A DNA stretch of 64,000 nucleotides from Armatimonadota bacterium (GCA_017303935.1 JAFLBD010000003.1:62001-126000), one strand, 5' to 3'; counted from the stretch's first letter, positions 1 through 9,564 are shown. The notes: generated by a model not told the origin, from the letters alone. Numbers and translations: made by a program.

Positions 1-1292
1 TTCGTCCTCGTGCTGGAGTTCTCGCTTTCCAGGATATTGTCCCGGTAGAAGAATGAAGTATGGGGCGCAACAAAATTGTCACCGTAATCCCGCTTTTTTA
101 AATACTCTGGGGCGATTCCGGCTATCGGTTCTTTGTGCGTGTATTTGAATGGCAAATACGGATGATAGGCATAAATCAGTCTTCGGCTGTAACTTTCTGG
201 ACACCCAATCGCCGTCATTTCACTGGGGCTGTATGGTGTAAATTGGTACGTCGGCGTTCCCTGTACATTCGGAAACTTTTCAGTCAGACCAAAGCTATCA
301 ACAAGATTCGTAAGAGTCGACACAATAATACGGCTACCTTCCGGGTCAACTTCGGTGTATATGGCCTTTATTGCCTGAGCTTGTATAGCTTTCCAATTGG
401 CCAACTGATCAAACATCCACTGCTTGTGAATCGCAAGACTAGGAGGCGAATTAGTTGCTCCTTCCGAATATCGGGGGCCATATTGATTTTCACTGATTTG
501 CCCCCAAAAATTCACCATCGGTTCATTCAAGGCTTCAAAGTGAATGCCCTGAAACACATTTCCTCCGCAGAGCGGATTTTCAAGAACGTCTAGATGAATT
601 CTAAGTTCCGCCAAGAATGAGGACCAAAACTTCGGTAGCGGATGATTTTGAGTGATCGGAATTGGCAAGGGGCCATCGGTGCAAAAATTTTCTAAGAAAG
701 TCCCCGATGGTGGCTTCGTGGTTCCAGCACCGCCTTTCCACTCATAATCGTAGTGCGCTTGAGACACTAGCCAAGGATGGCAATCCAAAATGACATCTAG
801 TCCTTGGGCTTGTGCCGCAATGATGTCGGCGGCAAGAGCCTCGAAATTCTCTTGGGCATTGATATGATATCCAACTGGCCAATTACCGGGGCTAAAGGAT
901 GGATTGGAAGCCTCTCTCTTAAATATGAAACTTGGCTCGACTTTGCCCGTTTGGTCATGGACTCCGAAAGCCACTGGTGAAATCGGAATCCGAACATGCT
1001 CAAAACCAGCAAGACGAAGCTTGACAAAGTCTGCCTCTATGAGTAAGTCATCTAGTCGGCGCTCGTCGTAGCATGGTCGCCCCAGCATGTATGCCCAATC
1101 TGCCTGATACACGCCGTCAAGATTTACGCCATAGCGTAAATACTTGGGAATGGGATCAGTGCAACTTAGCTCATTCAACTCAGTTTCACCCGGTGGGTCG
1201 CCCGGAGGATTACCTTGCCCATACGAAACAGACGCCAACGAACTGAAGAACATGGCTGATGCCAAAAGTGAGAGTGACTTGAACGAATTCAT
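1..1292 (-). CDS. Exported GH5-like glycoside hydrolase (3' end cut by window edge)
   Basis: An open frame runs from ATG at 1292 to the left edge without a stop, about 430 codons. Residues 1-27 form a signal peptide (MNSFKSLSLLASAMFF then a small-residue stretch ending SYGQG). The body fits a GH5-type (beta/alpha)8 barrel of secreted cellulases: an early segment with ...HVRIPI, a DCHPWL segment on a strand end, and HFEALNEPM, whose Glu257 matches the general acid/base of the NEP motif. A later YAYHPYLPF segment matches the His/Tyr-containing strand. The nucleophile Glu was not identified and may lie outside the window. The likely substrate is a beta-linked plant or microbial polysaccharide outside the cell. 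Family assignment is by motif only; a related clan GH-A family is possible. Confidence 0.75.
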   Translation of the reverse strand, partial: MNSFKSLSLLASAMFFSSLASVSYGQGNPPGDPPGETELNELSCTDPIPKYLRYGVNLDGVYQADWAYMLGRPCYDERRLDDLLIEADFVKLRLAGFEHVRIPISPVAFGVHDQTGKVEPSFIFKREASNPSFSPGNWPVGYHINAQENFEALAADIIAAQAQGLDVILDCHPWLVSQAHYDYEWKGGAGTTKPPSGTFLENFCTDGPLPIPITQNHPLPKFWSSFLAELRIHLDVLENPLCGGNVFQGIHFEALNEPMVNFWGQISENQYGPRYSEGATNSPPSLAIHKQWMFDQLANWKAIQAQAIKAIYTEVDPEGSRIIVSTLTNLVDSFGLTEKFPNVQGTPTYQFTPYSPSEMTAIGCPESYSRRLIYAYHPYLPFKYTHKEPIAGIAPEYLKKRDYGDNFVAPHTSFFYRDNILESENSSTRT

Positions 1293-1395
1293 TACATTGC
1301 CTCTGATCTCAGTATAAAACGATTCTCTCAGAAACACAACAAGAATCGTGCCGATTCTCGCCAAATGAGAAATTACGTGCGAGCCAGAGCGGGGG

Positions 1396-2124
1396 TTAGC
1401 GTTCTAGCGGGCAGAACAACTGAAGCGTGCCGATTTTCTGGTAACCGAGCCGTGGATACAGCTTGGCGCCGGTGGTGTTTGCCAACAAGATGCTGGAGCG
1501 TTCTCCCGCTTCTTGCGCGTCAAAGAGCAATTGGCACATGAGATCGGTGGCGTAACCCTTGCGCCGTTCTTCGCCGACCACGTAGAGGTCCGAAACCCAA
1601 TGATCTGGCCCAACAGGAACCTTCATCACGGAGGCGACCTCCCGGAAATGGTGCCAAATTCGATATCGGGTTCCGATGGGCGGCCTGGGTTCCAAATGCT
1701 TTGGAAACTGCGGTCCTTCCCATTCCACTTGGTCGCCGGTCAGCCTTTCGACCTCGGAAGAATAGCGCAGCGGTGGAATCGACTCTAGGTCATGAACGAA
1801 AAACAGTTCGTGGAGCATCGCGCGGTACCCCGATTGTTTGAATCTTCGACGTATGTCCTCAAAATCCTCATCGTTGGAATGGACATAAGAGAGGAAGTGG
1901 AAGGCGGGGTGAGAAGCTCGGACTCGTTCAATCGCTTCTTCGGGGGAGATTCCCCACGCCACGATCTCAGTCTTACGGACGGTCCTTCGCACGGGATCAT
2001 CGCGCATGACGATCATATTAGGTTCTGCGAACGCGGCGAACGGATACGTGCGGCTTTTAGCGAAGCAAAAACCTTCGGTAAACACGTTGATCGCGACCTC
2101 CAGACTAATAATGTTCTGTTCCAC
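1396..2124 (-). CDS. GNAT-family N-acetyltransferase
   Basis: A 242-residue protein starting with GTG, preceded by an AGGTAGG-like ribosome site. The C-terminal half carries the acetyl-CoA motif GEERRKGYATDLM (about residues 184-196) followed by the GNAT closing strand LYPRLGYQKIGTLQLF. The N-terminal half (about 110 residues) is not recognisable and may hold a divergent partner domain. It probably transfers an acetyl group from acetyl-CoA to an amine; the substrate cannot be read from the sequence. It stands alone between the GH5 gene and tRNA-Gln, all on the minus strand. Confidence 0.7.
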   Translation of the reverse strand: MEQNIISLEVAINVFTEGFCFAKSRTYPFAAFAEPNMIVMRDDPVRRTVRKTEIVAWGISPEEAIERVRASHPAFHFLSYVHSNDEDFEDIRRRFKQSGYRAMLHELFFVHDLESIPPLRYSSEVERLTGDQVEWEGPQFPKHLEPRPPIGTRYRIWHHFREVASVMKVPVGPDHWVSDLYVVGEERRKGYATDLMCQLLFDAQEAGERSSILLANTTGAKLYPRLGYQKIGTLQLFCPLER

Positions 2125-2239
2125 TCTGACCTACCTTGAATTACGGCGAGGATTTCGGGAATTGATAGACGGACTCTTGCTCAAATATTAACAACTTTTG
2201 GAGCAATACTGTCGATTTTGCGTGGAAATTGCAAAGAAT

Positions 2240-2313
2240 TGGCTGCCCGAGATGGATTCGAACCACCATTACCTGGGCCAGAACCAGGCGTCCTGCCCTT
2301 AGACGATCGGGCA
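2240..2313 (-). tRNA. tRNA-Gln (anticodon CTG), CCA encoded
   Basis: Read on the minus strand, the acceptor stem TGCCCGA pairs with TCGGGCA, followed by discriminator G and an encoded CCA. The anticodon arm CCTGG-TTCTGGC-CCAGG gives anticodon CTG (reads CAG, Gln). The T arm contains GGTTCGAATCC. Length is 74 nt including CCA. A TACACT box at 2328-2333 lies where a -10 element would be. Confidence 0.93.
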
Positions 2314-2504
2314 ACGCAGGAACATCCAGTGTACCCGAACCCAATTTTTGCCAGCCCCACCTGTTTGCAAGGTAAAATAGAACCTAGTTCCTGGTGCAGT
2401 TTGTGCCAGTTTCTGGGCTCCGCACCTTATCGCGCCGCCGATGCCGCCCTATCGCACGGGACCAGAAAATCGAACACACCAATTTGGAGAAGTAACCCAC
2501 TCGT

Positions 2505-5201
2505 ATGAGTACAAAACGTGTTTATCTTTTCCGTGAGGGCAACGCTTCGATGCGTGACCTAATGGGTGGCAAGGGCGCGAATCTTGCCGAAATGACCAAT
2601 ATTGGTCTTCCCGTCCCTCCCGGATTCACTGTCACTACTGAAGTCTGTTCTGAATACTATGCCAACGGCAAAAAGCTCCCCGCCGAGCTGATGGCCGAAG
2701 TCAAAGCCGCCGTTGCCGAAGTCGAAAAGGACCTGGGTAAGAAGTTCGGCGATCCTGTCAATCCGCTTTTGATGTCCGTTCGCTCTGGCGCTAAGTTCAG
2801 TATGCCAGGCATGATGGACACAATTTTGAACCTTGGATTGAACTCCGATACTCTCAAGGGCATCATCGCCATCTCTGGTGACGAACGATTTGCTTACGAC
2901 GCCAATCGCCGATTTATCATGATGTTCAGCGACGTCGTTCTCGATGTCGACAAGCACTTCTTCGAAGAGATCTTTGACGCTAAGAAGAAGGCTCTCGGCG
3001 TTAAGCTCGATACCGAAGTTCCGGCAAGCGCGCTGAAAGAAGTTTGCGCAGAGTTTCTCGCTCTGGTCTTGCAGAAGACTGGCGAAGGCTTCCCTTCCGA
3101 TCCTTGGAAGCAGCTGGAACTCGCGATCGAGGCCGTATTCCGATCTTGGAACAACGACCGAGCGATCGTTTATCGCCGAACCGAGAAGATTCCTGACGAA
3201 ATCGGAACCGCGGTCAACATCCAGTCCATGGTGTTTGGCAACCTCGGCGACGATTGCGGCACCGGCGTAGCCTTTAGCCGCGACCCTTCAACGGGCGAAC
3301 ACTTGCTCTACGGCGAGTATTTGATGAACGCCCAGGGCGAAGACGTGGTGGCCGGTATTCGAACTCCGGTACCGATCAGCGAGCTCGAGAAGCAGAACAA
3401 GCCACTTTACGATGAGTTTGTCTCGATCACCAACAAGCTCGAAGCGCACTACAAGGACATGCAGGACCTTGAATTCACGATTGAAAAGGGTCGTTTGTTC
3501 ATGTTGCAATGCCGAAGTGGAAAGCGAACTGGTCCTGCTGGCGTGAAGATCGCGGTGGACATGGTCCACGAAGGGCTGATCACGAAGGAAGAAGCCGTCA
3601 ACCGAATCACTGGGTCACACCTTGACCAGCTTTTGCACCCGCGCATCGACGATGTTTATGTGAGCGACCGAGGCATTCGCCCGATCGCCAAGGGTCTAGC
3701 TGCCTCACCAGGCGCAGCTGTCGGAAAGATCGTTTTCGACGCTGACACCGCCGAAGTCATGGCCCAGAAGGGTGAAAAGGTTCTCCTCGTTCGTGAAGAG
3801 ACGAACCCGGACGACGTGCACGGCATGCTGGCTGCACAAGGCATTCTCACCGCCCGCGGCGGTAAAACTTCGCACGCTGCTGTTGTCGCTCGAGGATTCG
3901 GAATTCCTTGCGTCGCTGGTTGCGAAGCGCTCCATGTGAATGTCAAGGACCGCATTCTCTCGGTCGATCACCAAGAGTTCAAGGAAGGCGACATCATTTC
4001 GATCAACGGTTCGACCGGCGAAGTGTTCCCTCAAGAGCTGCCATTGATCGCGGCAGAAGTCAGCGGATTCTTTGGCGAGCTCATGAGCTGGTGCGACGAA
4101 TTCCGCCGACTCAAGGTGCGAACCAATGCCGACAATCCTCGCGATGCCCGGCAAGCCATCGAATTCGGTGCGGAAGGCATCGGCCTCTGCCGAACGGAGC
4201 ACATGTTCTTTGAGGCTGATCGACTGCCGATCGTCCGGGACATGATTCTCAGCAAGAGCGAAGTCCAGCGAGAAGCCGCTTTGCAAAAGCTGCTCGTAGT
4301 CCAGCAAACGGACTTCGAAGGCATCTTCGAAGCAATGGACGGCAAGCCAGTCACCATCCGGTTGATCGATCCTCCTTTGCACGAGTTCTTGCCATCGTTC
4401 GACGAACTCCTAAAGGAAGTGACTGAGCTCCAAATCGCGGTCAATATGACCGGCGGAGAATCGCTCAAATCTGTTCTTGCGGAGAAGGAGACGATGCTAA
4501 AGGCCGTCGAATCCATGCGCGAGTTCAACCCAATGATGGGATTGCGCGGTGTTCGACTCTCGATCATCTTCCCTGGAATCGTCGCGATGCAAACTCGGGC
4601 GATCTTGCAGGCCGCCGCCAAGCTGACGAAGCGTGGCGTGAAGGTCTATCCAGAGATCATGATTCCGCTGGTTGGACACGTCAACGAGCTTCGAGTGGTT
4701 CAGCGCCAACTTGAGAGCGTGGCTGCGGACGTGGTTGCCGAGGCCGGAACTGACATTCCGTACACCTTTGGCACCATGATCGAGATTCCACGCGCAGCTT
4801 TGACTGCCGGAGAAATCGCAGAGTACGCTCAGTTCTTTAGCTTCGGTACCAACGACCTCACGCAGATGACTTTCGGTTATAGCCGAGACGATGCTGAGGG
4901 CAAGTTCTTGCAGCGCTACGTCGAGCAAAAGGTTCTGCCGTTCAACGTGTTTGAATCAATTGATCAGACCGGCGTGGGTCGTCTCATGAAGATGGCGGTC
5001 GAAGAAGGCCGAGCTAAGCGAGATGGTCTCAAGTGCGGTATCTGCGGAGAGCACGGCGGCGATCCAGATTCGGTGATCTTCTGTCACCAGATCGGGCTCG
5101 ATTACGTATCCTGCTCGCCATTCCGAGTGCCAATCGCCAAATTGGCGGCAGCACAAGCTTCGATTCGTGAGCGAATGAAAGTCGGCGTGCTCGACAAGTA
5201 A
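2505..5201 (+). CDS. ppdK: Pyruvate, phosphate dikinase
   Basis: 898 residues, normal length for PPDK. It interconverts pyruvate + ATP + Pi and phosphoenolpyruvate + AMP + PPi in the cytoplasm. The N-terminal ATP-grasp domain starts with LMGGKGANLAEM. The central swivelling domain has the phosphohistidine in GGKTSHAAVVARG (His457). The C-terminal PEP/pyruvate barrel has RLIDPPLHEFLP and the catalytic Cys in CGICGEHGGDP (Cys847). It is monocistronic, bounded upstream by tRNA-Gln on the other strand and downstream by a terminator. A TAAAAT box at 2373-2378, in the GGTAAAATAG context seen before other genes here, may be its promoter. It probably serves gluconeogenesis or reversible PPi-linked glycolysis. 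Confidence 0.97.
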   Translation: MSTKRVYLFREGNASMRDLMGGKGANLAEMTNIGLPVPPGFTVTTEVCSEYYANGKKLPAELMAEVKAAVAEVEKDLGKKFGDPVNPLLMSVRSGAKFSMPGMMDTILNLGLNSDTLKGIIAISGDERFAYDANRRFIMMFSDVVLDVDKHFFEEIFDAKKKALGVKLDTEVPASALKEVCAEFLALVLQKTGEGFPSDPWKQLELAIEAVFRSWNNDRAIVYRRTEKIPDEIGTAVNIQSMVFGNLGDDCGTGVAFSRDPSTGEHLLYGEYLMNAQGEDVVAGIRTPVPISELEKQNKPLYDEFVSITNKLEAHYKDMQDLEFTIEKGRLFMLQCRSGKRTGPAGVKIAVDMVHEGLITKEEAVNRITGSHLDQLLHPRIDDVYVSDRGIRPIAKGLAASPGAAVGKIVFDADTAEVMAQKGEKVLLVREETNPDDVHGMLAAQGILTARGGKTSHAAVVARGFGIPCVAGCEALHVNVKDRILSVDHQEFKEGDIISINGSTGEVFPQELPLIAAEVSGFFGELMSWCDEFRRLKVRTNADNPRDARQAIEFGAEGIGLCRTEHMFFEADRLPIVRDMILSKSEVQREAALQKLLVVQQTDFEGIFEAMDGKPVTIRLIDPPLHEFLPSFDELLKEVTELQIAVNMTGGESLKSVLAEKETMLKAVESMREFNPMMGLRGVRLSIIFPGIVAMQTRAILQAAAKLTKRGVKVYPEIMIPLVGHVNELRVVQRQLESVAADVVAEAGTDIPYTFGTMIEIPRAALTAGEIAEYAQFFSFGTNDLTQMTFGYSRDDAEGKFLQRYVEQKVLPFNVFESIDQTGVGRLMKMAVEEGRAKRDGLKCGICGEHGGDPDSVIFCHQIGLDYVSCSPFRVPIAKLAAAQASIRERMKVGVLDK

Positions 5202-5223
5202 ATTCTAACGAGTCGAACCCAAT

Positions 5224-5262
5224 GGCCGGTATGTCCACACAGCAAGGCGTACCGGCCTTTTT
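5224..5262 (+). terminator. Rho-independent terminator after ppdK
   Basis: GGCCGGTA and TACCGGCC form an 8-bp stem around an 18-base loop, followed by TTTTT. Confidence 0.8.
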
Positions 5263-5278
5263 GTGCTAAAACTTGGTG

Positions 5279-6313
5279 ATGGAAGGACCATCTCGGCGGC
5301 AGATTTTGGCGGGAGCCGCTGGGCTTTCTGCGCTTGGATTGGTAGGATCAGCCGCCGCCGCCCGAATAAGAACCATGAAGCCAAAGGCACTTAAGAAAGG
5401 CGATTTGATCGGGCTGTTTGCTCCTGCGGGCAACATTGAATCCGAGGATGAACTGCAGAAAGCGGTCTCCAAAATCGAATCACTGGGATTTCGAGTCAAG
5501 GTTGGGTCAAACGTAATGCGGCAGAAGGGCTACCTTGCAGGGACCGATCAAGAACGAGCCGACGACGTGAATGCCATGTTTGCCGATCCTGAAGTGGACG
5601 GGATGATCGCTGTTCGAGGTGGCTATGGCGTGACCAGGATGTTGCACCTTCTCAATTACGATTTGGTCAAGCGAAACCCTAAATTCGTTTGCGGATACAG
5701 TGATCTCACGGCCCTGCTGAATGGATTATTTCGCAAGACTGGATTAGTGACATTTCATGGCCCGGTTGGAACGTCCTCTTGGACCGATTTTGATATAGAG
5801 AACTTTATGAAAGTCGCGACTGGGTTTGATGGCGAGTGGCTGATGCCGACTTCGGATGCGGTGCCGTTTCCCAGGGCGCAAACCTTCGTGCCAGGAACTT
5901 CGACCGGGCGATTGATCGGCGGAAATCTCTCCCTCATCGCGAGCATGGTCGGGACACCCTACTTCCCTCCCGCCGAAGACTCGATTCTGTTTATCGAAGA
6001 TTTGGACGAAGACGTTTACCGGCTCGACCGAATGCTGACTCAGATCTGGTCGTCTGGCGCGTTCAGCAAACTAAAGGGATTCGTTATTGGATCGCTCAAG
6101 CTGCCGAACCAAAAAGAAGGTGAACCCGCTCGAACGGATGACGAGATGATCGCAATGCTCGCAGAGCGGTGCAAGTTGTTTGGAGTACCTGCATTTTCTG
6201 GCGCATCGGTGGGGCACATCAGCAAGAAACTCACCTTGCCGATAGGTTGCCGGGCGCGGATTGATGCGGAGGCTCGTACGATCACACTTCTAGAGTCTCC
6301 AGTGATTCCCTAG
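5279..6313 (+). CDS. Peptidase S66 LD-carboxypeptidase, Tat-exported
   Basis: 344 residues from ATG 5279; TTG 5273 and GTG 5276 are possible alternatives. The N-terminus carries a twin-arginine signal, SRRQILAGAAGLSALG, so the enzyme is probably exported folded. The S66 (LdcA/MccF) fold is seen in KKGDLIGLFAPAG, the GG motif RGGYGVTRML, and the nucleophile Ser141 in GYSDLT. A candidate Glu is in IEDLDEDVYRLDRML and the His in VGHISKKLTLPIG. Family members cleave the L,D bond of murein tetrapeptides during recycling, or peptide-nucleotide antibiotics. A TAAAAC box at 5267-5272 ends 6 bases before ATG 5279 and there is no Shine-Dalgarno, which suggests a leaderless mRNA. Confidence 0.88.
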   Translation: MEGPSRRQILAGAAGLSALGLVGSAAAARIRTMKPKALKKGDLIGLFAPAGNIESEDELQKAVSKIESLGFRVKVGSNVMRQKGYLAGTDQERADDVNAMFADPEVDGMIAVRGGYGVTRMLHLLNYDLVKRNPKFVCGYSDLTALLNGLFRKTGLVTFHGPVGTSSWTDFDIENFMKVATGFDGEWLMPTSDAVPFPRAQTFVPGTSTGRLIGGNLSLIASMVGTPYFPPAEDSILFIEDLDEDVYRLDRMLTQIWSSGAFSKLKGFVIGSLKLPNQKEGEPARTDDEMIAMLAERCKLFGVPAFSGASVGHISKKLTLPIGCRARIDAEARTITLLESPVIP

Positions 6314-6699
6314 CTGAATTTCGCCTTTGTTTGCGCATTGCATCCCTTGATTATCCAGTGCAGAAAGATCAAGAGTCCGTGCGGGCCTGCCAAGACATTC
6401 ACTGCTGTGAGTGTCGTTACCCGATTAAAGTTCTTCCGCGATAGAATCAACTTTCTTGTCCAAAGGAGCAATGCTGAATGAAAGAATTGAGTCGCGGTGA
6501 CGCAAATCAGTACCGACTTCATCAAGGCAAGTCCAAGGATGTTCTTATCCGAATTGAGATAGTTAGACTCAAAACTTGGCATCTCTTGAATCAGGAACAT
6601 CAGCACCGATGATCCTATGATCAAGGAGAGCGCTGCTCCGGCCAAGTGACTGCGCTCAGAGATTTTTAGGAAACTATCTTCTGGCGACGACTGTTGCAT
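6310..6699 (-). CDS. Small integral membrane protein, function unknown
   Basis: 129 residues from ATG 6699 (MQQSSPED). Three hydrophobic segments are visible: LAGAALSLIIGSSVLMFLI, a second around LALMKSVLICVTATQFFHSA, and a C-terminal one around LLIFLHWIIKGC. No catalytic motif or family was recognised. A longer upstream frame exists but would run into msrA on the opposite strand. Its stop overlaps the end of the S66 gene by 4 bases (convergent), and its start lies 25 bases from the msrA start (divergent). The lack of promoter room keeps confidence moderate. Confidence 0.5.
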   Translation of the reverse strand: MQQSSPEDSFLKISERSHLAGAALSLIIGSSVLMFLIQEMPSFESNYLNSDKNILGLALMKSVLICVTATQFFHSALLLWTRKLILSRKNFNRVTTLTAVNVLAGPHGLLIFLHWIIKGCNAQTKAKFS

Positions 6700-6724
6700 G
6701 AGACACCGTAGAAGAGGATACACA

Positions 6725-7414
6725 ATGATCAAGCTCAAATCGATTGTGCCGTTAAGTTTGGCCCTGGGATTCACGCTGTTGGCATGCTCTCCAGTAAACG
6801 CTGGCAAACCACCTGCCGCGCCTCCAAGCAAGAACAAAGTGCCGTCCACAGCCTGCACGCTTGTCTTTGGCGCGGGATGCTTCTGGTGCGTAGAGACGAT
6901 GTTCGAGGAACTCAAGGGCGTTTACGATGTCGAAAGCGGATATGCCGGCGGAACATCAAAGGGAGTTACCTACGAGGATGTCTGCACTGGCACGACCGGG
7001 CACGCCGAAACAATCAAGGTGAGTTTTGATCCCAAAGTGATCACGCGCGAAGATTTGCTAAGGATCTTCTTCACGGTCCACGATCCGACAACCTTGAACC
7101 GACAAGGAGCCGATACAGGTACTCAGTATCGTTCTGTGATTTTCTATTCCACGCCGGAAGAGAAAGCTGTGTCTGAGAAGATCAAGGCAGAAATCTCCAA
7201 GTCAAAAATCTGGAAGAACCCGATCGTGACGACGATTGAGCCGCTCAAAAACTACACTGTTGCTGAGGCTTACCATCAGGACTACTACGCCCGATATGAG
7301 GCAGCGAGCGATGCTGAAAAGGCGAAGTTCAATCTTGGCTATTGCAACGCTGTGGTTGAACCTAAGGTACTCAAGTTCCGAGAGAAGTACCGCCATCTGC
7401 TCAAGAACCCTTGA
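6725..7414 (+). CDS. msrA: Peptide-methionine (S)-S-oxide reductase, lipoprotein form
   Basis: 229 residues from ATG 6725, preceded by AGAGGA at good spacing; an upstream start at 6698 is less likely because it lacks this site. A lipoprotein signal with lipobox-like LLAC precedes a Pro/Ala linker. The MsrA domain opens with FGAGCFWCVETMFEEL, where the first Cys is the catalytic one, and continues with VESGYAGG, GHAETIKV and QYRSVIFY. It reduces methionine-S-oxide in proteins, here presumably at the membrane or cell surface. The C-terminus LGYCNAVVEPKVLKFREKY holds a further Cys that could resolve the disulfide. It converges with the next gene, overlapping by 14 bases. Confidence 0.95.
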   Translation: MIKLKSIVPLSLALGFTLLACSPVNAGKPPAAPPSKNKVPSTACTLVFGAGCFWCVETMFEELKGVYDVESGYAGGTSKGVTYEDVCTGTTGHAETIKVSFDPKVITREDLLRIFFTVHDPTTLNRQGADTGTQYRSVIFYSTPEEKAVSEKIKAEISKSKIWKNPIVTTIEPLKNYTVAEAYHQDYYARYEAASDAEKAKFNLGYCNAVVEPKVLKFREKYRHLLKNP

Positions 7415-8054
7415 TCGTTAACCGGTCGAAGGTTTCTTGCAGTGCATCCGCTAATCTGATGGGATCGAGTTCGCTGACATAGACAGGCGCAGGTTGGGCA
7501 TAAACCGATCGCACATCGACAGTTGGAAGTGCGATCGGGATGCTCGCTTGTAGCAGCACTGCACGATCCGTCAACCTCAGCGCACATCCGCAGATCTTGA
7601 TTCCAAGCTGGGCGTGCACGATGTCATTGCCAGAGATCACTGAGAAGCAGTCTGTGCTCTTCGATACGGACCTTGACTGGTGTTCTTCGCCCAAAACCGC
7701 AGGTAGCCCGCAGAGATTCATCGCTTCGATCATAGGTGCGGTGATGGCGCGATAAACCAGTTTGACCGCTCGAGGATTCGCACCCGGAATCTCCGAAAGA
7801 GGAATCGCCATCCCGACCGTGACATCGTGACCGTGGAGTACCGCCTTCCCTCCCGTGATTCGCTTCGCCCAAGGGACTTGACATGATTCCACCAAGGCAG
7901 TTGTAGCATTTTGAAATCGGCCGAGTGTGACCCAAGGCCGATCCCACTGATAGACCCGCACAGTGGATCGACCGTGGTCAGCATGGTGAAGAAGCATGGC
8001 GTCGCGAGCCATGTTCGTCAGCCCGTTCAATTTGCCCTCAAAAATGCTAGTCAA
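7401..8054 (-). CDS. Lipoate-protein ligase / octanoyltransferase family protein
   Basis: 217 residues from a TTG codon, with GGTGAGG upstream as ribosome site; the internal ATG at MARDAM is another option. The BPL/LPL catalytic fold is recognisable from RPWVTLGRFQ, the substrate loop KRITGGKAVLHG and GIKICGCALR. The last segment replaces the usual G.K..GSAQ and puts a Cys near the catalytic region, so the protein may act as a LipM-type octanoyltransferase rather than an ATP-dependent ligase. It would attach octanoate or lipoate to lipoyl domains such as GcvH. The gcvPB gene nearby fits but is in a separate unit. Confidence 0.75.
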   Translation of the reverse strand: MTSIFEGKLNGLTNMARDAMLLHHADHGRSTVRVYQWDRPWVTLGRFQNATTALVESCQVPWAKRITGGKAVLHGHDVTVGMAIPLSEIPGANPRAVKLVYRAITAPMIEAMNLCGLPAVLGEEHQSRSVSKSTDCFSVISGNDIVHAQLGIKICGCALRLTDRAVLLQASIPIALPTVDVRSVYAQPAPVYVSELDPIRLADALQETFDRLTIKGS

Positions 8055-8073
8055 GTCGTCCTCACCTTGAATT

Positions 8074-8102
8074 TTGACTCACTTTCGAACGGGCTGTGAT
8101 AA
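8074..8102 (+). promoter_or_regulatory. Sigma-70-type promoter for the dockerin-tail protein
   Basis: TTGACT (8074-8079), a 17-base spacer and TGATAA (8097-8102), 22 bases before the chosen start. Prediction by consensus only. Confidence 0.5.
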
Positions 8103-8124
8103 CATGGTAAGCGAGAGTAAAACC

Positions 8125-9504
8125 ATGAATCAAAAGTCCATTATTGTAACTTCACTGGTTGTGGCGGCAGCGCATTCCTTCGCCGCACAAAATGTGGTCG
8201 TCTATGCTACCGTCGGACAGACCTGCCCAGGTTCAGGAACATCTACCGTTGCCTCTTTGAATTCGGCGTTCTGCGGTGCGAATAGCAAGGTTGGTTTCAC
8301 CGGTAACCTCAGCCCTTCTGACAACTTCATTTTCTTTGACAACTCGATCATTTGGAAGAACTCAAGCTCAACATTTGGTGTTCTGTCCGGTGCAGAGTCC
8401 ACGATGGGCGTGAGCGATTCTGGAAAGTTCATCTACAGCCCGTCCGTGGATGGTAACGATGCTGTGGTCGGCAACCTCGGTTCCATTCTCAAGAAGACTG
8501 ACCCAATCCCTGACCAACCCACAATTTTCAGTTCCTTCAATAGCCGCCCGCAGATGAGTGCGAATGGCACCGCATACTGGGTCGGAGGATACGCAAACAC
8601 GGCGACCGGTTCAACCGTAGGCAGAATTTTGATGAAGCAATCGCCTAGTGGGACCGTGACCTCCATTTTCAAGTCGTTTGACACGGTACTTGGCATCTCG
8701 CTGAACTCGATCGGAATTGGATTTGAGTTTGGAATTTCGGACAACGGCAACAACTACATTACGGTTCTTAAGGACGGTGGCGCCGAAACAGTCAATGATA
8801 ACTTGGTGATCAACCAGACCACGGCGATCAATGAAGCAACCGCACTTGGTGGCGGCGAGCTATTCACCTCCGGCGCCGGCCCATGGAGATTCCCAAGTAT
8901 CAACGATTCTGGACGATGGGCAACGTTCACAGGCACCAACCTCAGCAGCCGTGTGATCTATACGGACAGCGGAATCAAGTTGCGCACACTGCAGGTTCTG
9001 GACGGTGTGACTTTGACAAACAGCGATCGCGGTCTGGACATCAACAATGCTGGAATCATCTGCCACCTTTGGAACGCAGTTTCCACTTCGGCGCTTTTCA
9101 TCGGAAGCATTGATCATTTGGATGCATCGCGTCTCATCGCCAAATCGGGCGATCAGATCGACACCAATGGCGACTTTATTGCTGATGCCACTTTGACCTC
9201 AATTGAAGGCTCGTCAACCATCGGCCCTTCGATCACTATTGACGGCACAAACAGTGTCTACGCCAGGATCAAATATGTCGATAACGTCACTTCGACTGCG
9301 CGAGAAAGCGTTGTTCGATTTACGACCAAGCTTGGTGACGTGGATCGTGACGGCGAAGTGGGCTCGAACGACTTCGACACCGTTGTTGCCGCTTTCGGTA
9401 CAACTCCGACAGAAACTGGCTGGCAATCTCATGCCGACCAAGATTTCGACGGAGAAATCGGCGCCGGAGACTTTGATATCGTCGTTGCCAATTTCGGCAA
9501 CTAA
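8125..9504 (+). CDS. Secreted protein with C-terminal dockerin-like Ca-binding repeats
   Basis: 459 residues from ATG 8125 (MNQKSIIV), preceded by GCGAGAG; an in-frame ATG at 8104 would spoil the signal peptide. Residues 1-18 are a signal peptide ending SFAAQ. The central 390 residues are Ser/Thr/Asn/Gly-rich, probably beta-structured, and match no family I recognise. The C-terminus holds two EF-hand-like loops, GDVDRDGEVGSNDFDTVV and DQDFDGEIGAGDFDIVV, each followed by A.FG, the layout of a type I dockerin. The same tail occurs on the GDSL esterase at 48.3-49.6 kb. Its role is unknown; the tail suggests cell-surface or matrix attachment. Confidence 0.8.
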   Translation: MNQKSIIVTSLVVAAAHSFAAQNVVVYATVGQTCPGSGTSTVASLNSAFCGANSKVGFTGNLSPSDNFIFFDNSIIWKNSSSTFGVLSGAESTMGVSDSGKFIYSPSVDGNDAVVGNLGSILKKTDPIPDQPTIFSSFNSRPQMSANGTAYWVGGYANTATGSTVGRILMKQSPSGTVTSIFKSFDTVLGISLNSIGIGFEFGISDNGNNYITVLKDGGAETVNDNLVINQTTAINEATALGGGELFTSGAGPWRFPSINDSGRWATFTGTNLSSRVIYTDSGIKLRTLQVLDGVTLTNSDRGLDINNAGIICHLWNAVSTSALFIGSIDHLDASRLIAKSGDQIDTNGDFIADATLTSIEGSSTIGPSITIDGTNSVYARIKYVDNVTSTARESVVRFTTKLGDVDRDGEVGSNDFDTVVAAFGTTPTETGWQSHADQDFDGEIGAGDFDIVVANFGN

Positions 9505-9523
9505 CATTTCGGTACATAAACAG

Positions 9524-9558
9524 AAATGCCCTCCTCTATTCTCTGAGGAGGGCATTTT
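9524..9558. terminator. Bidirectional terminator between convergent genes
   Basis: AAATGCCCTCCTC and GAGGAGGGCATTT form a 13-bp stem with an 8-base loop. A-run and T-run flanks allow use from both sides, ending the dockerin-tail gene and gcvPB. Confidence 0.88.
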
Positions 9559-9564
9559 GTTGAA